Origin: Heliocidaris erythrogramma
Lineage: Eukaryota; Echinodermata; Echinoidea; Camarodonta; Echinometridae
Assembly (NCBI GenBank): GCA_025617745.1
Contig: CM046863.1
Coordinates: 1,798,001 to 1,862,000 of the forward strand
Reading direction: 5' to 3'
Length of the DNA stretch: 64,000 bases
The notes under the pieces were generated by a model. It was not told where the DNA came from and did not search any database. It saw only the letters and a program-made list of their open reading frames with translations. The position numbers and the translations under genes are program-made. This document shows, piece after piece, positions 1 through 10,872 of this stretch (positions within the stretch are counted from its first letter, which is position 1; each line of letters opens with the position of its first letter).

Positions 1-340
1 TCATTTACTAATCATATTCGTAATTAAAATATGATTAAACATAGAGAAGTAATGTATTTTCAAGTCCAACAGTGATGATTATTAGTACACCAAATTTTCT
101 ACGCATGCTCACGCCTTCTTCAGGGTTTACACGGATTACAGTGCATTACTTATCTATTGATTGATCTTTTCTGCATCGCTGCCTACACGCGGACTTCAAA
201 TATCATTATACGTATATATTCTGCTTTTTTTGGACATAACATGTTGTTGTCCACATTTTGTTTTTTGACTTCTCTATTAGTTGTCTTCACGATAAGATAA
301 GGAGAAGATATGATTAATATTTCAATATTTGGAATATCAA
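1..340. other. Unannotated AT-rich flank
   Basis: I see no coding signature, terminal repeat or RNA gene here. The open frames are short and cross the repeat that begins near 340. Confidence 0.4.
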
Positions 341-1059
341 AGGGGTTAAACTCAGTGGCGTATGTAGGTATTCTGGAGCCCGTGGCAAACTTTCTATTCT
401 GCCTCCCCCCTTTCATTTCAAACCCTATAAAACACCATTTCTTACGCAATTTGTCCTTGACTGGGGCGCAAATAACCATCAAAGACCATAACATTTCTTG
501 TATTTCTCCTCCTTTTCTTTCTTTCTTCTGCGTTTTTTGCGCCCCCTTCAAATGCCGCCCGGGGTGTGTGTCCCCTCTGCCCCCCCCCCCCCCCCCCCTC
601 GTAGATACGCCACTGGGTTAAACATTAGTAACATGGGTACTTTACGAGAAAATAAGCCACTTTATGGCCCTTTTTACGTCAGTTTTCATATTGTTAACGG
701 TTTTATAATAAGACCAAAATTATCTTTACAATGATATCTCTATATACCATATCCTAAGTAAGTATACCCGTTTTAGAAATTAAAAAACAACAATCCTTAA
801 TGGACTCTTTCTCTTTTAGAATTATAAAACCTATTTTACCTGCGGTAATACGATATCCCCAAAATAGGAAATATTAATACCCTGTCGCAGTTATAATCCT
901 TTGGAGAAACTAACCTTTTAGATAATTAATCTTTGGAAATTATAAACCTTCTAAGTAAGGACAAGCATGTTAGGATATACGCCCCATATTTAGTTTTCAG
1001 AGTATTACGGACCTCCTTGCATCATGTGCATTGGACAACTGAGGGTTCCAGAATAAAAA
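340..1059. repeat. Duplicated segment copy 1, left part
   Basis: This stretch is nearly identical to 4068-4775, including the MITE inside it. Homology breaks off near 1059 and resumes near 2733, so this copy is split by an insert of about 1.67 kb. Nothing in it looks coding. Confidence 0.8.
344..623. mobile_element. hAT-like MITE, copy 1
   Basis: The element proper is 353-615. Its ends are inverted: CAGTGGCGTAT on the left and ATACGCCACTG on the right, a common hAT-type terminus. It is flanked by GGTTAAAC (344-351 and 616-623), an 8-bp duplication as expected for hAT, with one extra T at the left junction. There is no transposase. The interior is C-rich and ends in a poly-C run, so it is a non-autonomous miniature element. 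The same element with the same duplication recurs at 4081-4332. Confidence 0.75.
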
Positions 1060-2732
1060 TAAGAATAGATAAAACTAGAATTGCAATCGTATCAGAACGA
1101 TGTGCATGGATTGACGTCTGTATTTTGCATGTCATTGAACAGTAAAATAAAAAGCATCTCTTAAACTATCTATAGCAATTTGTTTGAAGTCTGTAGCATC
1201 TAGAATAGTGGAGATAGGCAAAATCGAACAAAAGGTACGAAACACGGACAAAATGGCGCCTGGACGGTCATGCATGAGTGATTCCGGAAAATGAAGAGTT
1301 CAGTGCATTACATGGCATGCCAAGGAACATGCATACGAAATTTGAATCGAAATGGACAAGGGGAAAGGACCTAGACAGTGATCACAACCACTGCATGCAA
1401 AACAAATTGGCCACAATGGAAATCTGGCCCGGATGGCATGCCATAGTTCCGTAGGTAGTGGCATCTATGCAGGATATAAAATTGCGATTAAAACGAAGCG
1501 CTTGATAGATATTAAAAATCTGGCTTCGAGAGTCTCTTCATTTTGCCTCGAAGCATGCACCTGCAAAATTTCAAGAAAAATAAAAATCGTTCAGGGGGCC
1601 AAACGCGGGAAACCGATTTGCCCCATAGACAATACGTGTAATACATGTGCAGGATCCGTATAATGACCTGACTTCAATCGCGATTTACTCAAAATATTCT
1701 GTGAGACTATATATCTTTTTTTGCATCCCTGACGAGGGAATTGCGCTGCGGTCATTGTGAGCCAACTGCAACTAGCACGCCATTTAAAATAAGCATATTA
1801 TGCAATATTATGTAATGCATAGTAAATTAAGGTTTTTGCGTAATATCTTCGCGATGACGTCATCGATTTCAACCAAATTTGGTTAACAGTTGTCAAATAC
1901 ACAAATACACATACCCACCAAATTTCAAAGACGTACGTTGACGGTTCACAAAATTAGAGCAAGTTGTCTTTATTTCGGCATTTATGCAAATATTGTGATT
2001 TTCAAGTGCAATTTTCTCAAAGTCGGTCAGTGATGAGGTATATATTTTTTTATTTGGCTGAAAAGGGTATATCTTGAAGTATCTAAATCCAAAAAAGGGT
2101 ACGGGTTTACCCAAGCATGACGGAGATACGGCCACACGAAGAGAGCCGTTTTGAAAACTTTAGAGGGCGCTGTTTATATAATGCGTAATCAGAAATGCAT
2201 GAAATCTGGCAGAAATGTGTGCAACGCCAAGACCAAGACATGGTAAACGTTTGAGACAAAAATCAATTTATATGACAAATTTAAGGTTTTTCAATATGGC
2301 CGATTTCGGACTTAAATTTACAGTGTGAAGATGGCATTTTTCGTATTAATTTTTTTATTAAAATGTACAGAGCAACTCTTGGACTATCTACAGGAATTTG
2401 TTAGAAGTCTGTAGGATGTAGGATAGCTGAGATAGGCAAGGAGAACAAAAGGCATGAAAATGGCCCCAAAACGGACAAAATGGCGCCTGGACGGTCATGC
2501 ATGAGTGAGTTCGAAAAACGAAGAGTTCAGTGACCTAGAAGGGATGCCAAGGAACATGCATACGAAATTTGAAATGAAATGGACAAGGGGAAAGGACCTA
2601 TACAGAGCTCACAAACACCCTGTGCAAAACGAATGGGTCTGAGGCTAACGAATAAGAAGAAGAAGAAGAACACAGAAGAAGAATAAGAATGCAGAACATG
2701 AACAAGAATAGAAGATTGACTTACGTCAATCT
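1060..2732. mobile_element. 1.67 kb insert with internal direct repeats
   Basis: This sequence is absent from the second copy of the surrounding segment, so it is an insertion or a deletion in the other copy. Two stretches of about 270 bp (near 1148-1410 and 2368-2640) are direct repeats of each other, sharing for example GGACAAAATGGCGCCTGGAC. The right part ends in a run rich in GAAGAA and a short hairpin AGATTGAC/GTCAATCT near the junction. There is no long reading frame and I do not recognise the family. It could be a non-autonomous element or a tandemly repeated unit. Confidence 0.55.
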
Positions 2733-2930
2733 AATTACCAACCTTCAGAATGACGAACATCCCCCATACGAAGGACATCTGCAGTATCACTTCCTGCACG
2801 CCTGACAACTCCAACGTTGCTTCCTGTGGCATCAACATGTTTGCGAGGTCTGCTAGGGTCTTTTTCTTTTCCCGACCCGTGTCCACCTTTATTAATGAAA
2901 TACAATCAAAAGTTTTGAATGCCATGAGTT
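2733..2930. repeat. Duplicated segment copy 1, right part
   Basis: This matches 4785-4975 and continues copy 1 beyond its insert. Similarity ends just after the shared TTGAAT near 2920. Confidence 0.75.
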
Positions 2931-3289
2931 ACAATAAGTGAGTGCGAGCGAGTGTAGCGTGCAAGCCTTAATTGCAGCAATATTATTAAACTTTTGGGCA
3001 CTCGCTAAGTTCCTGCTCAAAGGTGTCACATTGTTGTCATATCAACATCTAAATATTCTGCCATTAAGCTTCTCTGATTCTTTTGAGCTATGCAAACTGC
3101 TATTTTCAGGGGCGGCGCCACAGGGGGGGGGGGGAGGGGCGGTTGCCCTATGATTTTTCAAGTGACCAAAAAGAGAGAGAGGGGGACAGAGGAAAAAACG
3201 AAAAAAGAAGGAGAAGAAGAAAGAAAAAAAAGTATGCAACTATTATTATGATGATTATTATTATTATTATGATTATTATTATTATAACT
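2931..3289. repeat. Low-complexity G-, purine- and ATT-rich tract
   Basis: The stretch has a poly-G run near 3122-3135, then an AG-rich strand, then ATT/ATG triplet repeats at about 3240-3288. It has no gene. Confidence 0.6.
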
Positions 3290-3430
3290 CTAACTGCGAC
3301 TTAGGGCAAAATCTTTCATCTCATTCTTTTGTTACGTTTCGCCCTAACCCACACTCGTTTCGCCCGAACGTCGAATTTCTATTGTGACAGAATAAACATA
3401 TTGTTAGGTTTCGCCTTAACTCGCAGTTAG
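3290..3430. mobile_element. Small MITE in an ATT microsatellite
   Basis: The ends CTAACTGCGA and TCGCAGTTAG are exact inverted repeats. The ATT triplet repeat lies on both sides, so the element appears inserted into it. It is about 141 bp, non-coding, with an internal motif TTTCGCC repeated several times. I could not define a target duplication. Confidence 0.5.
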
Positions 3431-3603
3431 GTAAATTATCATTATTATTATTATTTGTTCATCTAAAACGTAAATTAACTCGCTCACCTTTCCAAGCACC
3501 CCAAAAAATGTCTCCTGCTACCCACAAAAATGCCGCCCTTGGCAAACAGTGAATTTGCGCCCCCTCCCCGAGTCTTCCTGCATCCTTCCTTTTAAACAAC
3601 TGG

Positions 3604-4041
3604 CAGTCAGACCCAACTCCTTAATACCGAGCACAGGTTTATACTCCGAAAACGGCGTATAGAACAAGATGAATATAGAGCCCTCATCGTAGAGTGCGAG
3701 GCAGTGTGTACAAAAGGCATGGGGAAAATCGTGCATCGTCGACCTGCTGTTGATAATATATTTTTGAAAAATAATGCTGCTGATATATTTATTTCAAATG
3801 TTTGTCATTTGAGATTCAATTCATATGACGAATCATTCAAGGATTTTGAAGATAATTGACACGCAGCATTATTTTTAAGAATATGTATATCGTTGGCAGG
3901 TTGACTTTGCAAGATTATCCACATGCCTTTTGTACACACTGTCTCATACTGAACGATGAGGGCTCTATATTCATCTTGTTCTATACGCCGTTTTCGGAGT
4001 ATATACGTGTGCTCGGTATTACGGAGTTGGGTCTGACTGAC
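3604..4041. repeat. Inverted repeat, arms about 178 bp
   Basis: Arms 3604-3781 and 3863-4041 are imperfect reverse complements around an ~80 bp loop. The outer ends read CAGTCAGACCCAACTCC and its complement. Similar open frames appear on opposite strands only because the arms mirror each other. No transposase is present, so it may be a foldback element or a local inverted duplication. Confidence 0.7.
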
Positions 4042-4067
4042 TGGGAGAGTTAAATGCCGGGAAATAA

Positions 4068-4980
4068 AAGAGGTTAAACTCAGTGGCGTATCTAGGTATT
4101 CTGGCGCCCGTGGCAAACTTTCTAATCTGCCCCCCCCCCTTTCATTTCAAACCCTATAAAACACCATTTCTTACGCAATTTGTCCTTGACTGGGGCGCAA
4201 ATAACCATCAAAGACCATAACATTTCTTGTATTTCTCCTCTTTTTCTTTCTTTCTTCCGCCCCCTTCAAGTGCCGCTCGGGGTGTGTGTCCCCTCTGCCC
4301 CCCTCCCCCCCCCCCTCGTAGATACGCCACTGGGTTAAACATTAGTAACATGGGTACTTTACGAGAAAATAAGCCACTTTATGGCCCTTTTTACGTCAGT
4401 TTTCATATTGTTAACGGTTTTATAATAAGACCAAAATTATCTTTACAATGATATCTCTATATACCATATCCTAAGTAAGTATACCCGTTTTAGAAATAAA
4501 AAAAAAAAACAATCCTTAATGGACTCTTTCTCTTTTAGAATTATAAAACCTATTTTACCTGCGGTAATACGATATCCCCAAAATAGGAAATATTAATACC
4601 CTGTCGCAGTTATAATCCTTTGGAGAAACTAACCTTTTAGATAATTAATCTTTGGAATTATAAACCTTCTAAGTAAGGACAAGCATGTTAGGATATACGC
4701 CTCATATTTAGTTTTCAGAGTATTACGGACCTCCTTGCATCATGTGCATTGGACAACTGAGGGTTCCAGAATAAAAACATTCGGAATTACCAACCTTCAA
4801 AATGACGAACATCCCCCATACGAAGGACATCTGCAGTATCACTTCCTGCACGCCTGACAACTCCAACGTTGCTTCCTGTGGCATCAACATGTTTGCAAGG
4901 TCTGCTAGGGTCTTTTCCTTTTCCCGACCCGTGTCCACCTTTATTAATGAAATACGATCAAAAGTGTTGAATACCAACAT
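4068..4980. repeat. Duplicated segment copy 2, uninterrupted
   Basis: This is the uninterrupted version of 340-1059 plus 2733-2930. It shows what copy 1 looked like before its insert. The MITE and its 8-bp flanks are at the same relative place, so the segment duplicated after the MITE inserted. Confidence 0.8.
4081..4332. mobile_element. hAT-like MITE, copy 2
   Basis: It has the same inverted ends CAGTGGCGTAT/ATACGCCACTG and right-hand GGTTAAAC (4333-4340) as the copy at 353-615. The left flank is GGTTAAAC plus an extra T. It is non-coding. Confidence 0.75.
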
Positions 4981-5339
4981 AATTTATGCATAGATATCAT
5001 TTCCAAAATACGACTTCCAATGAAATGAAAAATAAACAAGACGTCCCACTGGTCCAACGGCAACTTTGTGTGTGCCTCTCAGTGAATTGAGTTGGTTGGA
5101 CTACACAGTGAATCCGCAACGCGTGATAATTCGCTTCTGTTTATTCAGCGGTATGCATGAACGGTTGGTGCTTGCTTGAGCGAGGCATAGGATTGTTCAA
5201 TTCTTTTGGTTGTTGTTGTTGTTGAGTAGAATATCTCATTTGCATGATTTTGAGCCGGACCTTGGTTAGGCTTCTCTCAAGACACATTAATTTTCTAAGA
5301 AAGGGTCAAATTTAGTTGTGCTTGCAGACTAAATGGGAG
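4981..5339. other. Unannotated intergenic DNA
   Basis: I see no coding or repeat structure beyond a short TTG triplet run near 5208-5226. Confidence 0.35.
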
Positions 5340-5950
5340 CAAGAGACAGAGAGAGAGAGAGAAAGGGGGGGGGGGGGTGGAGACGGAAGTAGGATTATTT
5401 GCCCGAAATCCTTAGGGTGAAGTGCATTAGTTTAGTGGGGTGAGGGGGTGGGGGGGGGGGGGGGGTTAAACGCGAAAGACGGGACGGACGAGAAAATGTT
5501 AAGTATGTTAAGTAAGGGGCGATAAGGAGATGAAATAAAAAAACGGAGGGTGGAGGAAAAAGGTCCATAGAGGTCGGTGTTAGGGGAGATAGAGGTATGG
5601 GAGGGCCATGGAGGAGGAGATGAGGAGTGTATGAGGAGAGAAGAGAGGGGTGAAAATTTTGGATTAATTAGGGAGCTGCGTTAAAGAGATTGACGTGGAG
5701 GAAAGAGAGAAGCGAAAGTGGAAGTAGGGGCTGTGGAAAGTGAATGAAACTCGTGGCATCCTGATGATTGGGGTGAAAAAAATCGGGGGGGGGGGCGTGA
5801 TGGGTAAGGGTGTGTACAAAATTGAGGGAGAAGAGAGGGAAGAGAAAGGAGAGGAGCTATAGAAGGGAAGGATTACATAAAACTCGCAGGGAGGGGAGAG
5901 GGAGATGAAAATCTCTTTACAAAACAAATATTTAAGAGAAGGGAACTTTG
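5340..5950 (+). repeat. Long purine-rich strand
   Basis: The plus strand is dominated by A and G for about 600 bases, with GA-dinucleotide runs and several poly-G tracts (near 5367, 5451 and 5785). The open frame on the opposite strand here is a by-product of this bias. No gene is called. Confidence 0.6.
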
Positions 5951-6261
5951 AGAAGAGAAATGGAGAAAGATGTGATAATATTTAATTGGTTAAAACAAAG
6001 AAGAAACAATTTTGTTAGACCATGTCATTCGAAAAGTTCGTACTCTGTTTTGAGTTATTTCAGTTTGGGAGGCCCAGAGGGGAACCAATGTGGCACGCGT
6101 ACCATAAATCAAACTAGCCTAGCCACCTACACAGACAGGAGTTTCTGTTTATTCAAAATAATAGGTAGCAAGATTTATTTCAATTAATTTCCATATGAAA
6201 CTACAACTATTTTTTGTTAATACATGCCCAAATAGTATGCAAGATGACGCATGAAGAATAT
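5951..6261. other. Unannotated gap
   Basis: I see no gene or clear repeat. The short open frame across it has no recognisable domain. Confidence 0.3.
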
Positions 6262-8235
6262 GTAATCATGTCCTCACCAGATGACCTCTTTGAAGTTGGC
6301 GTCGACAGTATTAATTACAAGGACCTCAAACTGCATTTCATAGAATAATGTATCACTCCACCCCCCCCCCCCCCCCCCCCCCCCGTCTGGAGGCTCTTTA
6401 AAGCGTCCTTAAAATGAGTAATACATATTTATAAATGACCCCAAATTCATTCGATACTGTTCTTAAATTTGATTAGACGAATTCCTTAAAGTTATCTCAC
6501 ATTAATGTTCGATCTTTGTATAAAAATTTTGAAGCTTTTAAAATATTGTTTGAGGATTGTATTCATACTAAATTTGATGCTATTGGTATGTCTGAGGTAT
6601 GGAATGTGACCAACAAGTCAATATTCCAGCAAAAATAATTAAAGATAGTGCTTGAGAGGTGATCCAGGTAACTATAGACCCATATCGGTTCTACCTGTCT
6701 TAGGTAAAATATTTGAAAATTAATAAAATATCAGATTAATACAATTTTTTAGAAACAAATGATGCTTTCTATTACCATCAGTACGGTTTTCGGAAGAAAT
6801 ATAGGACCAAATTGTCACTAATCAATTTGAAGTCTATAAATGAGGGAAAGTTCCCTTAGTGTTTTCATTGATTTTAAGAAAGCTTTCGACACCAGTAATC
6901 ATGATATACTTTTAGGTAAACTCTCCAATTACGGCATTCGAGGGTTACCACTTAAATTGTTAGAAAAACTATCTTAGGAACAGATTTCAGTTTGTTCAAT
7001 GTGGACAAACATTATCCAAAAAGAAAAAGATAAAATGTGGTGTTCCACAAGAATCAGTACTAGGGCCAACTTTATTTTTGATCTACATAAATGATTTGCC
7101 TTCAGTAATGAGTATTTCAATTTTCGGTTGTTTGCCGATGATTCGAACCTTTTTCATACTTTTCCAGCTGACCAGGTCGAAATTGATGGAGCTGAAGTGA
7201 ATGACAAAATACAGAAGATACGAAACTGGTGCATAGCCAATAAACTTGCAAAAAACACAATGAAAACTAATTTCATGCTAATAAGTAGCGGGAGGAAAAT
7301 AAATAGGTATGAATGGTAAATTGAAAATGGCTGGTCAGGAAATCAAAGAAGTTGATGTTGCCACTTTTATTGGAATCAACATTGATAAACATCTGTCTTG
7401 GAATAATCACATTCGTTTTGTAAATCAGTGCATAAGAAAGAAAGTTGGAGTGATATATCCAGGGAGCGACATTTTGTACCCAGGCGCACTTGAATACTGC
7501 TATATAAAGCGTTTATACAACCACACATTACCTACGGATTAGAAGTGTGGGGAAGCACTTATAAGACTAGCCTAAGAAGCATATTGTATTCATATAAAAT
7601 GACGGTCCGTGCTATAACATTCAGTGAATGAACTCATACGACTCCTTTGTTCCAAAGTTTGCGAATCCTTAATGTATATGATTTGCATGATTTATCAATT
7701 TCTACTTTCATGTTTGATTTGTATAATAACAACTTGCCTCATATTTTAGTAAATTAGTGTGACACTATACAGCATAGGTACTCCACAAGGCAAAGGAAAG
7801 TGGACTATTGCATCTACCACAATTCAAGGTCAATTTTCATTGTCTTTCATTGGTAGTAAATTTTGGAATAGATTACCTTTTAAAATAAGATTAACCAGGT
7901 CTAGAAGTACGTTTCGGAATTCTGTTACGACACAATTGCTGAGTAAACCATAAATGAAAACGTTCATGTAAATAGTCTGTATATGTACAAGAAATGTACT
8001 TAACATCATTACTTTCACTTTGTGTACTTCATTGTTATCTATTAGTATTTTTAATTTGGGTAATCATTGAACTTTAACAAAATACTTGTTTGTTTTGGGT
8101 GTTTTTTTTTGGGGGGGGGGGGGTCAGGCTCGAATAGCACATGTGCTATTATCTGGCCCCTTTTACCAACCAAAAATGTATTGTAATTAAATGTTGTTGG
8201 TGGTACTAAATAAATCAATCTTATCAATCATAAAT
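6262..8235 (+). pseudogene. Decayed LINE, same family as 43353-47374
   Basis: The left end matches the last codons of ORF1 of the LINE at 43.4 kb. A stretch like the start of its ORF2 endonuclease follows, then the sequence jumps near 6620-6660 to the reverse-transcriptase region, so about 1.4 kb of endonuclease/linker is missing. RT pieces include a DFKKAFD-like motif near 6870, a VPQ box near 7045 and FADDSNLFHTFPA at 7130-7165. Many stops and shifts are present. The 3' end keeps the AATAGCACATGTGCTATT palindrome (8133-8150) and a short ATCA-rich tail. This is an old, dead copy. Confidence 0.8.
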
Positions 8236-9715
8236 TGCTGAAAATTACAGGAAGGCTAATAATGATATTTAGCATAATGTTTAACTGGGCTGTAATGGAC
8301 CAAGATAAATTATGGTCACAAACAATACAAGCCGTTTGCATCATATAATTATATGAATCACACATCATAGGCCGATTCCACGGAAAAAAAAAGTGGTTGG
8401 CTTCCATTCAAAAACATACTTTACCTACACATACAAGAATATGCATACGCACACTTTTCTTCTTTTTCGTTAAATGGAAACAAATTCGTGTCTCCTTTTA
8501 AAGACTAGCGCGCTCTGCTAATCAAGATCCTTGTTTCGACGTTAACAACGAGGTCAATTAATAAAAAGATCAATGAATTCGATGGAACATGTACAAAATC
8601 CAAATCTCAATTTGTTATTAGACGAACTGATCCCTCTTATTCTAATCCAAAATGATTTTCATATCACAAGCATGAATTAGGCCACTGTTTCTTCTCTTTA
8701 TAAATTCTGTATAATTACTTCCTCGCGTAACCTCTAGTCTGTAAGCACAAACCCTTGTCAGTCGGGTTAATAGCCATTTCGAATCGTCATATGGTCTTAC
8801 ATTATTCCGTCTAATATCAGTTGGTCCAATATACACATGGTCTAATCAACATATCGTCCAATCAACGTTTCGTCCAATAACCAATAGGGTTTGGTCGAAT
8901 AACTGTTTGGTCTTATTATCATTGTGCTAAAAGCTATAAAGTATTGTACAAGAATATGGGGAAAAAATAAAATGACACTTTTGAATAATAATTAGTATAT
9001 AAATTTTGAACAAAAGTTTGAATGAAACATTTCAAAAACAGTTCCAAAAAAATGTTCACATCTTTCGCCTTTACAAAGTGCAAACTTCAGTTGCATGTAA
9101 GTTTTAGCTTATTAGTCGTCATTAAAAAGTGCCATACATTTTGTTTTTGTTACAACTAGAAATTGAAGTACATGTAGCTGCGTACATGAAGAAGATGAGT
9201 GCTACTTTTGCAGGTCTTTTTAAATTCAAAATTGAGCTGTTGGTTTAGCAATGCAAAATTGTGTATTTTAATTGACACAAATGGCCAAATATGGAATTCT
9301 AAAGATTGTTAGGGCTAGATGTTTTAAGTATCATAACACATCTTTACATATGGTACTTCATTGGTTTAAACATTGGTTTAAACATTGCTTTAAAATGCTT
9401 TAAACATAGCCCTCTCGTATCTTCAATTATATCATGGAACCAGTTGGACAAATTACTAAAAATGGCAAGCTTTGTGAACACATCTAAATATATGTTCAAA
9501 AGATCTGTTCGCAATAAGAATGGCAAGAGGAATTTTATTCAGTTCCTTAGCTGAAGTTTTACTCTCATTCCTTATAGCATTTCTACGCATTCTCTTGTGA
9601 AAACAAACGATTGGTTTGATTCGTTTACATAACAGCATGGTAAATGAGTCATATTGATTCTTATTGCTAGAAAATTTCACTTGATGCTATTGTAGGGTTG
9701 TGAAATTATGTTTTT
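8236..9715. other. Non-coding DNA with short degenerate repeats
   Basis: There is no gene. Around 8770-8930 a motif of the type TGGTC(T/C)AAT/TCGTCCAATCAAC recurs about eight times at 15-20 bp spacing. Around 9362-9410 the motif ATTGGTTTAAAC repeats in tandem with variants. Confidence 0.45.
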
Positions 9716-9719
9716 ATTG

Positions 9720-10036
9720 TAAATTTGTAAAATCAGCACTGATTTTCTTATTTACTATATAAATCTATATACTTACCTGTTATGCCAGTAGTCTTGACTA
9801 CGGGATCCCTTCGAGAATTTAACGCAAATGAGTCGCAATATTGTGCGCACCCCCCGTAATCCTATTGTCCCCTTCGCCACTCACGCGCGTCAACACGCCA
9901 CGGCCATCTTCTTCTTTTGCGAGCAACCCCAAGTAGAAACATGTTGCTTGCAAGGAGAGGGGAAGGAGGGAGGGTCATAGGTAGGTATATAGATTTATAT
10001 AGTAAATAAGAAAATCAGTGCTGATTTTACAAATTT
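9720..10036. mobile_element. Small foldback element sharing DIRS-end sequence
   Basis: The outer ~55 bp (AAAATCAGCACTGATTTTC then TTATTTACTATATAAATC) recur inverted at 9978-10036. The interior 9785-9925 is nearly the reverse complement of the right end of the neighbouring DIRS-like element (15738-15895). It therefore looks like a miniature relative of the DIRS end placed immediately outside it, or a rearranged left terminus. It is non-coding. Confidence 0.6.
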
Positions 10037-10137
10037 ACTGCAATAAATCATATATACCTACCTATTATGCCAGACCAGCGCCAACTCAAAGACCGGAGGC
10101 ATGTTTCAAGCAGAAGGGAATAGGATTACACCGAAGA

Positions 10138-10872
10138 TTACAAAGAAGACACAGCGGCCTTCAAGGTGGCTGACGCAAACATAGCCTCACCTGCGGGAAC
10201 ATCCCTAAGGTAGCAAGAAATGAAGGAATTGGGCGAACGCCAATAAGCAGCCTTCAAAATATCATCAAGCGCCACACCTTGAAACAGAGCCCAAGAAGTG
10301 CTGACACTACGAGTGTCATGAGCATGAGGCTTACTGTCAGATAAAAGAGCCTCTGTGCCAGCAGCCCTAAAAGCCTCGACAATCCATCTAGAAATGGAAT
10401 CAAGAGAAGCAGGAGAAAAAGGCTCTCTAGTGATCAGGAACAACTGATCATCCTTACGATAAGACTTAGCCTTATCAATATACCATTTGAGAGCCCTAAC
10501 AGGACACCAAACTTTGTCCTCGCGCACTGACGAAAACCCAGAAAGCGGACAAAGAAAAATCTCAACAGGGCCAGAGGAAGCCGTTTGATTCTTGGCAATG
10601 AAAGAAGCCTTAGGAATCAATCTAACACCTTTTCTCTCCCAGCGAACATGACCGGGAGTAAGACAGAGGGCATGAAGAGTACTGCGCCTCTGCCCAGAGG
10701 CAATGGCTACCAAAAAGAGCGTCTTAACCGTAAGATGGTGAAGCGAAGCTTCACCTAACGGCTCAAAAGGAGGCTTCGCCAGGGCTTCTAAGACCTTAGG
10801 CAGGCTCCAAGACGGTACTAACTTAGAACGCGGAGGACGTTTCAGAAAGAACGACCGAATCAAACCACTCAA
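10138..10872 (-). CDS. Tyrosine recombinase, catalytic domain (DIRS)
   Basis: This is the C-terminal catalytic part of a DIRS tyrosine recombinase, the enzyme that joins the element DNA to the host. Counting from a TTG at 10872 (there is no ATG at this end), the catalytic set is visible: Arg62 in ASGQRR, His185 and Arg188 in HAHDTR, Trp211 in AYWRS, and the nucleophile Tyr221 in SCYLRD. The N-terminal SAM-like half is encoded at the end of the upstream frame, which stops four bases inside this one at a TTGA overlap. The protein may therefore be made by frameshift or re-initiation, or the overlap may be a mutation. The domain itself looks intact. Confidence 0.85.
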   Translation of the reverse strand: MSGLIRSFFLKRPPRSKLVPSWSLPKVLEALAKPPFEPLGEASLHHLTVKTLFLVAIASGQRRSTLHALCLTPGHVRWERKGVRLIPKASFIAKNQTASSGPVEIFLCPLSGFSSVREDKVWCPVRALKWYIDKAKSYRKDDQLFLITREPFSPASLDSISRWIVEAFRAAGTEALLSDSKPHAHDTRSVSTSWALFQGVALDDILKAAYWRSPNSFISCYLRDVPAGEAMFASATLKAAVSSL

